64,000 nucleotides of DNA from Nocardioides nitrophenolicus (GCF_016907515.1 NZ_JAFBBY010000001.1:2728001-2792000); one strand, 5' to 3'; counted from the first letter of the stretch, positions 31,805 to 40,860 are shown. Numbers and translations: made by a program. The notes: generated by a model from the sequence alone, not told the origin.

Positions 31805-31823
31805 GCGTCCACTGAGTGGACGC
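31805..31823. promoter_or_regulatory. Palindromic operator between IclR and CoA-transferase genes
   Basis: GCGTCCACTGAGTGGACGC has perfect 9-base arms around one central base. It lies 13 bases upstream of the iclR start and 72 bases upstream of the CoA-transferase A start, so IclR should control both directions. Confidence 0.65.
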
Positions 31824-31895
31824 CCACGGCCGAGTGCATCCGCTGCCCGGTCACTTCGTTGACGAGAGCCGCGCGCGTCGGCGGTGATGGCAGGC

Positions 31896-32600
31896 ATGAG
31901 GAAGCTGGTGGACGACGCGCGCACGGCGGTGGCCGAGCGGGTCCGGGACGGAATGACGATCGCCGTGGGCGGCTTCGGCCTGTGCGGCATCCCGCGCGAC
32001 CTGATCGAGGCGGTGCGTGACAGCGGCGTGCGCGACCTGACCATCGTGTCCAACAACATGGGCGTCGACGGCAAGGGCCTGGGCGTGCTCCTGGAGAACA
32101 GCCAGGTCGCCAAGGTGATCGCGTCCTACGTCGGGGAGAACAAGCTGTTCGCGCAGCAGTACCTCGACGGCGCGCTCGAGGTGGAGTTCTGCCCGCAGGG
32201 CACGCTCGCCGAGCGGCTGCGCGCGGGCGGCTCCGGCATCGCCGGCTTCTACACCCGCACCGGCGTCGGCACCGAGGTCGCGGAGGGCAAGCCGCACGAG
32301 GTGTTCGACGGCGAGACCTTCGTGCTCGAGCGCGGCATCGTCGCCGACCTGGCGCTGGTCCACGCCCACACCGCGGACGCCGAGGGCAACCTGCGCTACC
32401 GGATGACCGCACGCAACTTCAACCCGCTGGTCGCGATGAGCGGCCGGGTCTGCATCGCCGAGGCCGAGCACGTGCTCGACGGCTACCTCGACCCCGACGA
32501 CGTGATCACGCCCGGGATCTTCGTGGACGTCACGGTCCGGGCGAGCGACCGTCCGAAGGACATCGAGCAGCGCATCGTGCGCGAGAGGGTGGGTGCCTGA
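31896..32600 (+). CDS. 3-oxoacid CoA-transferase subunit A
   Basis: This subunit of about 234 residues pairs with subunit B to move CoA from succinyl-CoA to a 3-oxoacid (acetoacetate or 3-oxoadipate). Family motifs are [18 protein letters not shown] near the N-terminus, [17 protein letters not shown], and [12 protein letters not shown] at 31896 is preferred because relatives begin near MRKLV; ATG 31887 and GTG 31884 are also in frame. The IclR neighbour suggests control by an aromatic-acid intermediate. Confidence 0.9.
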   Translation: MRKLVDDARTAVAERVRDGMTIAVGGFGLCGIPRDLIEAVRDSGVRDLTIVSNNMGVDGKGLGVLLENSQVAKVIASYVGENKLFAQQYLDGALEVEFCPQGTLAERLRAGGSGIAGFYTRTGVGTEVAEGKPHEVFDGETFVLERGIVADLALVHAHTADAEGNLRYRMTARNFNPLVAMSGRVCIAEAEHVLDGYLDPDDVITPGIFVDVTVRASDRPKDIEQRIVRERVGA

Positions 32601-32601
32601 C

Positions 32602-33246
32602 ATGGCCTGGAGTCGCGACGAGATGGCGGCGATCGCCGCCCGCGAGCTGAACGACGGCGACTACGTCAACCTCGGCATCGGGATCCCGACCCTGGTGGCC
32701 GACCACCTGCCACCGGGCGTCAACGTGCTGCTGCAGAGCGAGAACGGGCTGCTCGGCATGGGCCCCTTCCCCTACGACGGCGAGGAGGACGCCGACCTGA
32801 TCAACGCCGGGAAGCAGACCGTCACCACCGCGCCGGGGGCGTCCTTCTTCGACTCCGCCACCAGCTTCGCGATGATCCGCGGCGGCCACGTCGACATCGC
32901 CATCCTCGGCGCGCTTCAGGTCGCGGCCAACGGCGACCTCGCCAACTGGACGGTCCCGGGCAAGCTGGTCAAGGGCATGGGCGGCGCGATGGACCTGGTC
33001 GCCGGCACCCGCCGGGTCGTGGTCATCACCGACCACGTCGCCAAGGACGGCACGCCCAAGATCGTGGAGCGGTGCACCCTGCCGCTCACCGGTGCCGGCG
33101 TCGTCGACCGGATCATCACCGACCTCGCCGTCCTCGACGTGACCCCCGAGGGCCTGGTGCTCCTCGACGTCGCGCCGGGGGTCGACGCCGCGAAGGTCCG
33201 CGAGCTGACCGGCGCACCGCTCCTCGACCCGGCCCCCGGTGGGTGA
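32602..33246 (+). CDS. 3-oxoacid CoA-transferase subunit B
   Basis: This 214-residue subunit holds the catalytic Glu of the enzyme in the motif [24 protein letters not shown] and [33 protein letters not shown] are family hallmarks. ATG at 32602 follows GAGAGGGTGGG and the subunit A stop at once; GTG at 32593 is an alternative that overlaps it. Together with subunit A it could be scoAB (ketone body use) or pcaIJ (beta-ketoadipate pathway); no other pca gene is in the window. Confidence 0.92.
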   Translation: MAWSRDEMAAIAARELNDGDYVNLGIGIPTLVADHLPPGVNVLLQSENGLLGMGPFPYDGEEDADLINAGKQTVTTAPGASFFDSATSFAMIRGGHVDIAILGALQVAANGDLANWTVPGKLVKGMGGAMDLVAGTRRVVVITDHVAKDGTPKIVERCTLPLTGAGVVDRIITDLAVLDVTPEGLVLLDVAPGVDAAKVRELTGAPLLDPAPGG

Positions 33247-33273
33247 ACCTCCGGGCCGCCGCGATGGATCAAC

Positions 33274-33462
33274 CTAGATCAGCAGCAAGGCGGCGAGCGT
33301 CGCTGCGGCGAGTGCGCCGAGGAGGCTGATCGCCAGTCGCCTCCTCCGTTGCGCCCGTCGCCCACGTCGAAGGATCTCTGACAGGGGCGGCATCGGCGGA
33401 GCGTCCTTCTCGGCGCCGGTCAGTTCGTGCTCGAGCCGCTCGCGAAACTCTCGGGGGGTCAC
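33274..33462 (-). CDS. Small protein with C-terminal transmembrane anchor
   Basis: This frame encodes about 62 residues when started at GTG 33462, right after the stop of the secreted protein gene. It has a charged N-terminal half (FRERLEHELTGAEKDAPP), a basic stretch (RRGRRAQRRRRL) and one C-terminal helix (AISLLGALAAATLAALLL), a tail-anchored layout with the N-terminus in the cytoplasm. The family is not recognised. No strong ribosome-binding site is seen, and coupling to the upstream gene is inferred from the gap of 13 bases. Confidence 0.45.
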   Translation of the reverse strand: MTPREFRERLEHELTGAEKDAPPMPPLSEILRRGRRAQRRRRLAISLLGALAAATLAALLLI

Positions 33463-33475
33463 GGCAGGCAGCCCG

Positions 33476-33835
33476 TCAGGAAGCGGTGCCGACCCAGCTA
33501 CTGCACCCCGTGATGGCGCCACTGCTTCGCCGACACGCTCGGACGGCGATGCTCACGTCCTCCGCGATCGAGATGGTGCTGGTGGCGGAGGTACCCGATC
33601 CCCCACTGGCCACGACGGTCACGATGTCGCCGTTGGGGCGGCGGAGTTGGGCGACCGCGGCATCGCCGTCTGGTGCTGTGTCCGTCGCGGTCAGGTTGTT
33701 CGCGGCGTCGTTCCAGTACGCGCGTGCCCCGGTCGTGTTGACCGTGAGATTGGCGGCATGAGCCGGACCCGGAGCGACGGTGAGGGCGGCGATGCCCGCG
33801 AGCATCGTGGCGGCGACTTTCAGAGAGCGATTCAT
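33476..33835 (-). CDS. Small secreted protein, unknown function
   Basis: The 119-residue product starts with a clear Sec signal peptide (MNRSLKVAATMLAGIAALTV, cleaved near AHA-AN at 27/28). The mature part is beta-rich, Thr/Ser-rich and acidic, with a pair of Cys (VRACRRSSGAITGCSSW) likely disulfide-bonded outside the cell. I do not recognise the family. The GGAAG-type ribosome-binding site before ATG 33835 supports the start. Confidence 0.6.
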   Translation of the reverse strand: MNRSLKVAATMLAGIAALTVAPGPAHAANLTVNTTGARAYWNDAANNLTATDTAPDGDAAVAQLRRPNGDIVTVVASGGSGTSATSTISIAEDVSIAVRACRRSSGAITGCSSWVGTAS

Positions 33836-34005
33836 GGCGCTTCCTTCCGCGAGAGCCGACCTGGTGATCAGGCCGGTGCCCAGTAGGCTCCTCCCGGGAC
33901 CAGGAGGTCCATGACTCGCTTGGGATCATGCGCGAACCGTCGATGCAGTGGCCGTCGGGGCGATCTGAGCTCCGTGAGGATCAGCCCTGATGCTGATGGG
34001 ACCGG

Positions 34006-35550
34006 CTATACCTTCTCGCTGCCCAGCCGCTCCTTGATCTCGGACTTGAGCACCTTCCCGACCTTCGAGCGGGGCAGGTCCGCCCAGACCTCCACCTGCT
34101 TCGGCGTCTTGACGCTCCCGATCCGCTCCTTGACGAACGCCCGCACCTCCTCGGGCGTGACCGACCGGCCGGGGCGCAGCTGCAGGACGGCGGTCAGCCG
34201 TTCGCCCCACTTCTCGTCGGGCAGGCCGATCACCGCGCAGTCCGCGACCGCCGGGTGGGCCATCAGCGCCTGCTCGACCTCGGTCGAGTAGACGTTGAAG
34301 CCGCCGGTGATCACCATGTCCTTGGCCCGGTCGACGATGAACAGGAAGCCGTCCTCGTCGACGTACCCGATGTCGCCGGTGTGGTGCCAGCCGTACGCCG
34401 ACGCCTCGGCGGTGGCCTCGGGGTTCTCGTAGTAGCCGCGCATGACCAGCGAGCTGCGGACCACGATCTCGCCGCGTTCGCCCGGGGGCAGCACGGTGCC
34501 GTCCTCGGCCATGATGGAGACCGTCACCAGCGGTGCGGGCCGCCCCGCTGATGACAGCCGTTCGTGGGCGATGCTCCCGTCCGCGCGGAAGTGGTCGCGC
34601 GGGGCCATCGTGGAGATCATCATCGGTGCCTCGGTCTGGCCGAAGAGCTGCGCCAGCACCGGCCCGATCCGGGTCAGCGCCTCCTCCAGCCGGCGCGCCG
34701 ACATGGGCGCGGCGCCGTACCAGAAGCACTGCAGGCTGCTCAGGTCGGTGATCTCCAGCGCCGGGTGGTCGAGCACCATGTAGATCAGCGTCGGCGGGAG
34801 GAAGGTGTGCGTCACCCGGTGCTCCTGCACCGCGGTCAGGAAGGCGCCGACGTCCGGCTGCCTCATCACGACGATGGCGCCGCCCTGGGTCAGCACGGGG
34901 AAGCAGAGCACTCCCGCGGCATGGGTCAGGGGCGCCAGGGCGAGGTACGTCGGCCGGGCCGGCCGCTCGGGCCACGGGTAGCCGATGAGCGTGAGCGCCG
35001 TCATCGTCTCCAGGTTGGCGCCGGTCAGCATCACACCCTTGGGCCGGCCGGTGGTCCCGCCCGTGCCGACGATCATCGCGAGGTCGTCGTCGGCGGGGCG
35101 GTCCACCTGCTCGGTGCCGGTGGCCAGGAACTCCTCCCATCCGAGCGCCCAGGCGACGTCGCCGTCGAGGCAGACCAGCGTGGTGACCCGCGGGAGGTCG
35201 CCGCGGATCCTGTCCACGAGGTCGGCGTACGACGCCTGGAACACCAGCACCGAGCAGTCGAAGAGGTCGAGCAGCTCGCGGTTCTCGTCCGCCTCGTTGC
35301 GCGGGTTGACGGGGCACCAGACCGCGCCCGCCCGGCTGATCCCGAAGACGCAGGTGAAGGCCACCGGGTCGTTCGAGGAGAGGATGGCGACCTTGTCGCC
35401 CGGACGCACCCCCCGGCCCACCAGGGCGGACGCGATCCGGCCGGCGAGGTCGCGGACCTCGTCGTACGTCCACGTCCGCCCGTCGCAGACCAGGCAGGGC
35501 GCGTCTCCCCCCAGTGACGCGCCCTTGTCGAGGTACTCGACCAGTCGCAT
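34006..35550 (-). CDS. AMP-dependent acyl-CoA synthetase/ligase
   Basis: This 514-residue ANL-superfamily enzyme activates a carboxylic acid with ATP and CoA. The P-loop-like motif GTGGTTGRPKGVMLT, the adenylate-binding YGAAPMS and GQTEAP, the HTGDIGYVDEDGFLFIVDR hinge motif and the catalytic Lys in KTPKQVEV...KVGKVLKSEI are all present. The substrate is unknown. It is the last gene of a three-gene unit with a saccharopine-dehydrogenase-like protein and an SDR, divergent from a TetR gene, so it may serve degradation of a lipid-like or steroid-like acid. Confidence 0.9.
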   Translation of the reverse strand: MRLVEYLDKGASLGGDAPCLVCDGRTWTYDEVRDLAGRIASALVGRGVRPGDKVAILSSNDPVAFTCVFGISRAGAVWCPVNPRNEADENRELLDLFDCSVLVFQASYADLVDRIRGDLPRVTTLVCLDGDVAWALGWEEFLATGTEQVDRPADDDLAMIVGTGGTTGRPKGVMLTGANLETMTALTLIGYPWPERPARPTYLALAPLTHAAGVLCFPVLTQGGAIVVMRQPDVGAFLTAVQEHRVTHTFLPPTLIYMVLDHPALEITDLSSLQCFWYGAAPMSARRLEEALTRIGPVLAQLFGQTEAPMMISTMAPRDHFRADGSIAHERLSSAGRPAPLVTVSIMAEDGTVLPPGERGEIVVRSSLVMRGYYENPEATAEASAYGWHHTGDIGYVDEDGFLFIVDRAKDMVITGGFNVYSTEVEQALMAHPAVADCAVIGLPDEKWGERLTAVLQLRPGRSVTPEEVRAFVKERIGSVKTPKQVEVWADLPRSKVGKVLKSEIKERLGSEKV

Positions 35551-35554
35551 CCGC

Positions 35555-36685
35555 TCAGCCCTCGACGGTGAGGACCGGCTCGGCGACCAGGCCGAAGGCG
35601 CGCAGCTGGCCGAGCAGCTCGCGATGGCCGAACGCCTTGCAGCCCGACGCGAAGCCGACCCGCAGCGGTGGCTGCTGGAGCAGCGAGTACGCGGCGTAGG
35701 CCTGCAGCAGGCCGGTCTGCTTGTAGTTCTGGTTGCCGTGGATCACGCAGTGCGCGCGGCCGAGCGGGCCGGAGGCGTGCACGGAGTCGAGCGACTTGTT
35801 GAGCCGCGGGTTCTCGCGCGGGGGCATCTGGTTCATCACCTGGGCCGCGGTCGCGGTCAGCGCCTCGTCGCGCTCGGACTCCGACATGTCCTTGGTCGCC
35901 TCGAGCGCGCCCGCGACGATCTGGGGGACGCCGTTCATCAGTGCCGCGTTGAAGACCCCGCCCTGCGCCTTGCAGTTCGCGACCCGCGGGTCCTTGCGGT
36001 ACCAGACCGGGTGTGACGTGCCGCCCCACGGCAGGGAGAGCGCCAGTTCGTGCTGGCCCGGTACGACGAGCGGGACCAGGCCCTGGGTGGGGTCGAACTC
36101 GACGTACTGGTTCTGCTGGAGGTAGTGGGCCCTCGACGTCGCGGCGTTGACCAGGATGGTCTGGGTGGACGCGATCGTGGGGGATCCGCCCCAGAAGACC
36201 GCGATGTCGAGGGTGTCCAGGCCCGGCTTCTCCAGGCACAGCTCGGCGGCGATCTCGCCGGTGGTGTACATCTGGGCGATGCCGGGGGAGAGCAGCAGGC
36301 CGGCGGCCGCGAAGTCCGCGCCCCAGCGCTCGTCGCAGGTGATCAGCCAGTCCTGCTCGCCGGTGGTGTCGAGGTAGTGGGTCCCGGTGGCGAGGCAGGC
36401 CTCGACCACCTCGGGACCGTACTTGGAGAACGGGCCGACGGTGTTGCACACGACCGAGGCGCCGCGGAACAGCTCGGTGAGCGCCTCGACGGAGTGGCCG
36501 ACCTCGACGATGTCGTAGTCGGCGGTCTCGATGCCGGGCACGTGGGCGTCCATCGAGTCCTTGAGCTTGTCGGCCGAGCGGCCGGCGGCGACGAAGGGGA
36601 CGCCGAACTCGCGGAGGTACTCGCAGATCAGCCGGCCGGTGTAGCCGGAGGCGCCGTAGACGACGACGGGCTTGGTGGTGCTCAT
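35555..36685 (-). CDS. Saccharopine dehydrogenase-like NADP-binding protein (DUF5938)
   Basis: This 376-residue protein has an N-terminal Rossmann fold (VVVYGASGYTGRLICEYL, GxxGxxG variant GASGYTG), followed by AGRSADKL and CNTVGPFSKYGPEVVEACLATGTHYLDTTGE as in saccharopine dehydrogenase-like oxidoreductases and trans-acting enoyl reductases. The C-terminal half looks like the DUF5938 family. Substrate unknown. It starts one base upstream of the stop region of the SDR gene (gap of one base), so the three genes are one operon. Confidence 0.78.
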   Translation of the reverse strand: MSTTKPVVVYGASGYTGRLICEYLREFGVPFVAAGRSADKLKDSMDAHVPGIETADYDIVEVGHSVEALTELFRGASVVCNTVGPFSKYGPEVVEACLATGTHYLDTTGEQDWLITCDERWGADFAAAGLLLSPGIAQMYTTGEIAAELCLEKPGLDTLDIAVFWGGSPTIASTQTILVNAATSRAHYLQQNQYVEFDPTQGLVPLVVPGQHELALSLPWGGTSHPVWYRKDPRVANCKAQGGVFNAALMNGVPQIVAGALEATKDMSESERDEALTATAAQVMNQMPPRENPRLNKSLDSVHASGPLGRAHCVIHGNQNYKQTGLLQAYAAYSLLQQPPLRVGFASGCKAFGHRELLGQLRAFGLVAEPVLTVEG

Positions 36686-36686
36686 C

Positions 36687-37475
36687 TCACATCCCCATTC
36701 CGCCGTCGACCGGCAGGCCCGCGCCGTTGACGAACTGCGCTCGGTCGGAGGCGAGGAAGGCGACCGCGTCGGCGATCTCGTCCTCGGTGGCCAGGCGGCC
36801 CGACGGGGTCAGCGCCACGACTCCGGCCACCGCCTCCTCGGGGGAGGGGAACAGGCCGAGGGTGGTCATCTCGTTGGCCAGCCCGGCGCCCATCTCGTTG
36901 GGGACCAGGCCGGGGTAGACGCAGTTGACCCGGACGCCGAGGCCGAGCTTGCCGCTCTCCATCGCGGCGATCCGGGTGATCCGGTCGACGGCGGACTTCG
37001 AGGCGGAGTACGCCGAGAGGGCGGGGAAGGCGATGGTCGCGGCGACCGAGGCGATGTTGATCACCACGCCGCCCTTGCCGGCCGGTCCGCCCGGGCCCAT
37101 GGTGCGGAAGGCGTGCTTGATGCCGAGGGAGGTGCCGACGACGTTGACGTCGAAGATCCGCCGGACGACGTCGGGGTCGAGGTCGACGAACAGCCCGGCG
37201 ATCTCGATGCCGGCGTTGTTGACCAGGATGTCGAGTCCGCCGGTCTGCTCGACGGCGGCGCCGACCGCGGCGGCCCACGAGTCGTCCTGGGTGACGTCGA
37301 GGTGGACGTAGTGGCCGCCGACGGCGTCGGCGACCTCCTTGCCCTTGGCGTCCTGCAGGTCGGCGATCACGACGGTGGCGCCGGCCGCGGCGAGGTGCTC
37401 GGCGAACTTGCGGCCCAGGCCCTGGGCGCCGCCGGTGACGAGCGCCGTGCGCCCGCTCAGTTCGGCATCGGTCAT
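36687..37475 (-). CDS. Short-chain dehydrogenase/reductase
   Basis: This 262-residue SDR shows TGGAQGLG, NNAGIE, catalytic Ser in INIASVAAT, and YSASKSAV (YxxxK). It ends with the usual GAGLPVDGGMGM. It resembles 3-alpha/20-beta-hydroxysteroid or 3-oxoacyl reductases of actinobacteria, but the substrate is not certain. ATG at 37475 follows AAGGAG by nine bases. It is the first gene of the SDR-DUF5938-ligase operon. Confidence 0.9.
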   Translation of the reverse strand: MTDAELSGRTALVTGGAQGLGRKFAEHLAAAGATVVIADLQDAKGKEVADAVGGHYVHLDVTQDDSWAAAVGAAVEQTGGLDILVNNAGIEIAGLFVDLDPDVVRRIFDVNVVGTSLGIKHAFRTMGPGGPAGKGGVVINIASVAATIAFPALSAYSASKSAVDRITRIAAMESGKLGLGVRVNCVYPGLVPNEMGAGLANEMTTLGLFPSPEEAVAGVVALTPSGRLATEDEIADAVAFLASDRAQFVNGAGLPVDGGMGM

Positions 37476-37533
37476 GGTGTGCGACTCCTTCGTCGTGCTC
37501 GTGGGGTGACGTGGGCCACACAACTCCGTTTCC

Positions 37534-37591
37534 TTGACGACTGTCAAGACTTCTCTTGACGATTGTCCAGAAAAATCTGGGCGACCGTCCA
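37534..37591. promoter_or_regulatory. Triple operator at 22-base spacing, SDR-TetR promoter region
   Basis: Three 14-base sites occur at 37534, 37556 and 37578: TTGACGACTGTCAA, TTGACGATTGTCCA and TGGGCGACCGTCCA. The first is a near-perfect dyad and the others degrade progressively. The 22-base period puts all three on the same DNA face. They lie between the divergent SDR operon and TetR gene and are the likely TetR sites. Confidence 0.65.
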
Positions 37592-37625
37592 GAGATCGGC
37601 CGTCGAGGCGGTAGGGTCGGGTCCC

Positions 37626-38240
37626 ATGACGACAGCGACCGCGCGTCGCACGCCCGCCGACAAGCACGACGAGCGCCGCCGCGCCCTGGCCGACTCGGCC
37701 CTGCGGACCCTCGGCGAGCTCGGCTACGCCCGCGCCAGCCTGCGGGAGATCGCGAACAACTCCGAGTTCTCCCACGGCGTCGTCCACTACTACTTCCACG
37801 ACAAGCTCGAGCTGATCGTCTACTGCGTGCGGCAGTACAAGGCGACCTGCGTGCACCGCTACGACGGCGTGGTGGCCGACGCCACCACCGCCGACGGGCT
37901 GGTCGAGGCGTTCGCCGACAAGCTCGCCGAGACCATCGTCGACGAGGCGCCGATGCACCGCCTCTGGTACGACCTGCGCTCCCAGAGCATGTTCGAGGAG
38001 AGCCTGCGCGAGGCCGTCCTCCAGATCGACCAGACCCTCGAGGACATGGTCTGGCGGGTCGTCTCGACGTACGCCGAGCTGGCGGGGCGACCCGCCGCGA
38101 TGACCCCCCATGTCACCTACGGGCTGCTCGACGGGCTCTTCCAGCAGGCCCTGCTCGGCTACCTCTGCGAGCGCGAGGGCGTGCTCGACGACCTGCGCGA
38201 CCAGGTCCGTGAGCTGATGCCGGTGCTGCTCGGGCCCTAG
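37626..38240 (+). CDS. TetR family transcriptional regulator
   Basis: This 204-residue regulator has an N-terminal TetR domain (RRRALADSALRTLGELGYARASLREIANNSEFSHGVVHYYFHDKLELI) and a TetR_C domain with IDQTLEDMVWRVVSTYAELAG. The ATG at 37626 was selected because it starts the standard basic N-terminus. It faces the SDR-led operon across three matched operator sites, and it converges with sigJ with a 23-base gap. Confidence 0.9.
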   Translation: MTTATARRTPADKHDERRRALADSALRTLGELGYARASLREIANNSEFSHGVVHYYFHDKLELIVYCVRQYKATCVHRYDGVVADATTADGLVEAFADKLAETIVDEAPMHRLWYDLRSQSMFEESLREAVLQIDQTLEDMVWRVVSTYAELAGRPAAMTPHVTYGLLDGLFQQALLGYLCEREGVLDDLRDQVRELMPVLLGP

Positions 38241-38263
38241 GACATGCCCCAGGCGGAAGCCGC

Positions 38264-39133
38264 TCAGGCGTCCCGGCTGAGCGCGATCTCCTCGGTCAGC
38301 GAGGTCAGCTTGGCCGGGTTGCGCACCACCAGGATCTGCTTGATCCGCCCGTCCTCGACCTCCAGGCTGATCGCGGTGACCTCGCCGCGGGCGTCGATCC
38401 GGGCGCCGAGCGCGCCGTTGATCCACACCGGCTCGACGACCCCGTCGGGCGCGAAGGTCGCGAAGTTCGCCAGCAGCCGAGCGACCGGCTCGGAGCCGTG
38501 CAGCGGCTTGCGGATCGCCTGGGCCACGCCGCCGTGGTCGGCGAGCAGCACCACGTCGGGCGCCAGCGAGTCGAGCAGCGCCTGGAGGTCGCCGCCCCGG
38601 ACGGCGGCCAGGAAGCTCTCGACCACGGCCTGCTGCTCGCCGCGGTCGACCTCGACCCGGGGGCGGCGGGCCGCGACGTGGTTGCGGGCGCGGGTGGCGA
38701 TCTGGCGCACCGCGGCCGAGCTCTTGCCGACCGCGGCCGCGATCTCGTCGTACGGCAGCTCGAAGACCTCGCGCAGCACGAACACCGCCCGCTCGGTCGG
38801 TCCCAGGGTCTCCAGCACGGTGAGCATCGCCATCGACACGCTGTCGGCGAGCTCGACGTCCTCGGCCACGTCGGGCGCGGTGAGCAGCGGCTCGGGGAGC
38901 CACTCGCCGACGTAGTCCTCGCGGCGACGGGTCAGGGTGCGCAGCCGGTTGAGGGCCTGGCGGGTGACGATCCGGACCAGGTAGGCACGGGGGTCGTGCA
39001 CCTGGGCCTGGTCCACCTCGGCCCACCGCAGCCAGGTCTCCTGGACGACGTCCTCGGCGTCGGCCGCGGAGCCGAGCATCTCGTAGGCGACGGTGAAGAG
39101 CAGGTTGCGGTGGGCGACGAAGGGATCGCTCAT
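38264..39133 (-). CDS. sigJ: ECF41-type RNA polymerase sigma factor SigJ
   Basis: This 289-residue sigma factor has region 2 (FVAHRNLLFTVAYEMLGSAADAEDVVQETWLRW), region 4 (LGPTERAVFVLREVFELPYDEIAAAVGKSSAAVRQIATRARN) and a C-terminal SnoaL-like extension (EQQAVVESFLAAVRGGDLQALLDSLAPDVVLLADHGG) ending in NPAKL. That extension regulates activity in ECF41 sigma factors in place of an anti-sigma factor. It overlaps the CMD-family gene by four bases (ATGA), the usual ECF41 partner. Confidence 0.92.
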   Translation of the reverse strand: MSDPFVAHRNLLFTVAYEMLGSAADAEDVVQETWLRWAEVDQAQVHDPRAYLVRIVTRQALNRLRTLTRRREDYVGEWLPEPLLTAPDVAEDVELADSVSMAMLTVLETLGPTERAVFVLREVFELPYDEIAAAVGKSSAAVRQIATRARNHVAARRPRVEVDRGEQQAVVESFLAAVRGGDLQALLDSLAPDVVLLADHGGVAQAIRKPLHGSEPVARLLANFATFAPDGVVEPVWINGALGARIDARGEVTAISLEVEDGRIKQILVVRNPAKLTSLTEEIALSRDA

Positions 39134-39723
39134 GCCGGCGAGCCTACGGCGGGACGCTCCGCCAGCGGCTTGAGGCCGCAGGCGGCGGAGAAGCCCTCGG
39201 ACTCGATGCCGAGCGCGATGTTGGACCGGGTCGTCATGTTCGCGAAGCCGATGACGCTGGTCAGCTCGACGACGCCGGCCGGTCCGAGCGCGGCGAGCAG
39301 CGGCTCGACCATCTCGTCGGTGACCGTCGGCGGGGTCTGGCTGGCCGCCTCGGCGTACTCCATCACCTGGCGCTCGAGCGGCGAGAACACGGCGGAGGCC
39401 CGCCAGTTCGGGACCTCGCGCGCCATGTCGAGGTCGAGGCCCTTGTCGCGGGCCATGAAGTAGTTGAAGTCGAGGCACCACGAGCAGCCGATCATCGAGG
39501 CGACGGCCATGTGGGCGTAGGTCTTGAGCGTCTCGTCGACAACGTCCCACTTCTGCAGCTTCTGGCCGTAGGACATGCTCGCCTTGAGCGCGGGCTGGTG
39601 GTGCCACAGGACGCCGAGCGACTCCGGCACGGAGCCGAACATCTTGGTGGCGAACTTCTTCACCAGGGCTCCGTAGAGACCGGTGATCGGGGCGGCGGGG
39701 ATGCGGGTTCCTGACGTGGTCAT
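39130..39723 (-). CDS. Carboxymuconolactone decarboxylase / AhpD-like protein
   Basis: This 197-residue protein belongs to the CMD/AhpD superfamily: the motif AVASMIGCSWCLDFN holds the CxxC redox pair with an adjacent acidic residue. It is likely a peroxide-related reductase or a hydrolase-like partner. Partner genes of ECF41 sigma factors are commonly CMD, oxidoreductase or epimerase proteins and are usually the sigma factor's own target. It is the upstream gene of the pair, with its promoter before 39723. Confidence 0.88.
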   Translation of the reverse strand: MTTSGTRIPAAPITGLYGALVKKFATKMFGSVPESLGVLWHHQPALKASMSYGQKLQKWDVVDETLKTYAHMAVASMIGCSWCLDFNYFMARDKGLDLDMAREVPNWRASAVFSPLERQVMEYAEAASQTPPTVTDEMVEPLLAALGPAGVVELTSVIGFANMTTRSNIALGIESEGFSAACGLKPLAERPAVGSPA

Positions 39724-39813
39724 GCCATCAAGACACCGCCCGCGCCCCGGGTGTGACAGGGGGCCGGCGACGACCGCGTTCGCGGTCGCCTCCGGCCCCC
39801 GCCGTGCGGCCGG

Positions 39814-40446
39814 TCAGTCCCGCGCGAGCAGGTCCTCCATGGTCGCGATCTCCGCGGCCTGGCTCTCCGCGATGGACCTCGCGAGGGCGACGGCGTCGGC
39901 GAACCGGCCGTCGGCCTGCTCGGTCCTCGCCATCTCGATCGCGCCCTCGTGGTGCTCGATCATCATCGTCATCCAGAGGTCCGGGAAGTCGGCGTCCGTG
40001 GCGGCCTCGAGCTCCTTCATCTGCTCGTCGGACATCATCCCGGGCATCTTCTCGCCGCCCGCGTCGCCCATGTCCTCCATGTCGTGACCCGCGTTGGCGT
40101 GGTCCATCGAGGTGGCGGGGACGTCCTTGTCCCAGTCGGTCAGCCAGGTGGTCATCGTCTCGACCTCGGGGGTCTGCGCGGCCTGGACCTGGTCGACCAG
40201 GGCCCGGACCTCCGCGGGCAGCGGCCGGTCCTGGGCGAGCAGTGCCATCCGCAGCGCCTCGGCGTGGTGCGGGATCATCGCGGTCGCGAAGTCGACGTCG
40301 GCGGCATTGAAGACGTCGCCGTTGCGGGCGGTCTCGACCGCCGCGGGCTTCGCGTCCTCGCCGTCGTCGCCGCAGGCGGCGAGGGTCAGGGCAAGGGTGA
40401 TCGCGCCGGTGGCGGAGGCCAGCCGGCGCAGGGTGGTGCGGTGCAT
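39814..40446 (-). CDS. DUF305 lipoprotein, probably metal-related
   Basis: This 210-residue lipoprotein has a signal peptide with the lipobox LAAC (LALTLAACGDD) and two DUF305 repeats with the motif IPHHAEAL-type in the first (DFATAMIPHHAEALRMA) and MMIEHHEGAIEMA in the second. The middle is Met/His/Asp rich (HANAGHDMEDMGD, EKMPGMM), like copper-binding ferritin-like DUF305 proteins. It sits outside the cell membrane. The small DUF6153 gene follows upstream, a common pair in metal islands. Confidence 0.88.
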   Translation of the reverse strand: MHRTTLRRLASATGAITLALTLAACGDDGEDAKPAAVETARNGDVFNAADVDFATAMIPHHAEALRMALLAQDRPLPAEVRALVDQVQAAQTPEVETMTTWLTDWDKDVPATSMDHANAGHDMEDMGDAGGEKMPGMMSDEQMKELEAATDADFPDLWMTMMIEHHEGAIEMARTEQADGRFADAVALARSIAESQAAEIATMEDLLARD

Positions 40447-40494
40447 CTCGTTCTCCTGTGTTCTGTTCGGTCGTGGCTGCGGGGCGGGAGGCCC

Positions 40495-40860
40495 TCAGCA
40501 GCGCTGGACCGACAGCCGGTGGAGATCGGGTGGCTCGCGGAAGCGCGCGGCCCGGGCGACCAGGGCCCGCCAGCGCGGGGGTGCGCCTCGCGGCACCACC
40601 AGCGCCCGGCGTACGCCGAGCAGGCCGGCGGCCAGGCCCGCCGCCAGCACGAGCAGGGCCAGGCACAGCTCGGCCAGGTCGTGGCCGGTGGAGCCGCCGT
40701 GGGCGGGCGACGGGGCGTCGTGGGCGGCGGCGTGGTCGGCGGCGGTGACCGCGGGGAGCGGCGCCGACGCGACGCCGTGGTCGGCCATGCCGTGCATGGC
40801 GAACAGGCCCGCCAGCGCGGCGAGCGTGACGAGCAGGCGGCGCAGCAGGTCAGGTCGCAT
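40495..40860 (-). CDS. DUF6153 family small membrane protein
   Basis: This 121-residue protein has an N-terminal helix containing the family motif LFAMHGMADHG, a His/Asp-rich loop (DHAAAHDAPSPAHGGSTGHD) and a second helix (LCLALLVLAAGLAAGLLGV). DUF6153 proteins occur with DUF305 in actinobacteria; no function is established. ATG at 40860 overlaps the end of the ASCH-HhH gene by 11 bases. Confidence 0.75.
   Translation of the reverse strand: MRPDLLRRLLVTLAALAGLFAMHGMADHGVASAPLPAVTAADHAAAHDAPSPAHGGSTGHDLAELCLALLVLAAGLAAGLLGVRRALVVPRGAPPRWRALVARAARFREPPDLHRLSVQRC

Noticed and set aside
33980..33997. Small hairpin ATCAGC/GCTGAT just beyond the acyl-CoA ligase stop
   Set aside because: Only six pairs with no further support; too weak to list as a terminator.
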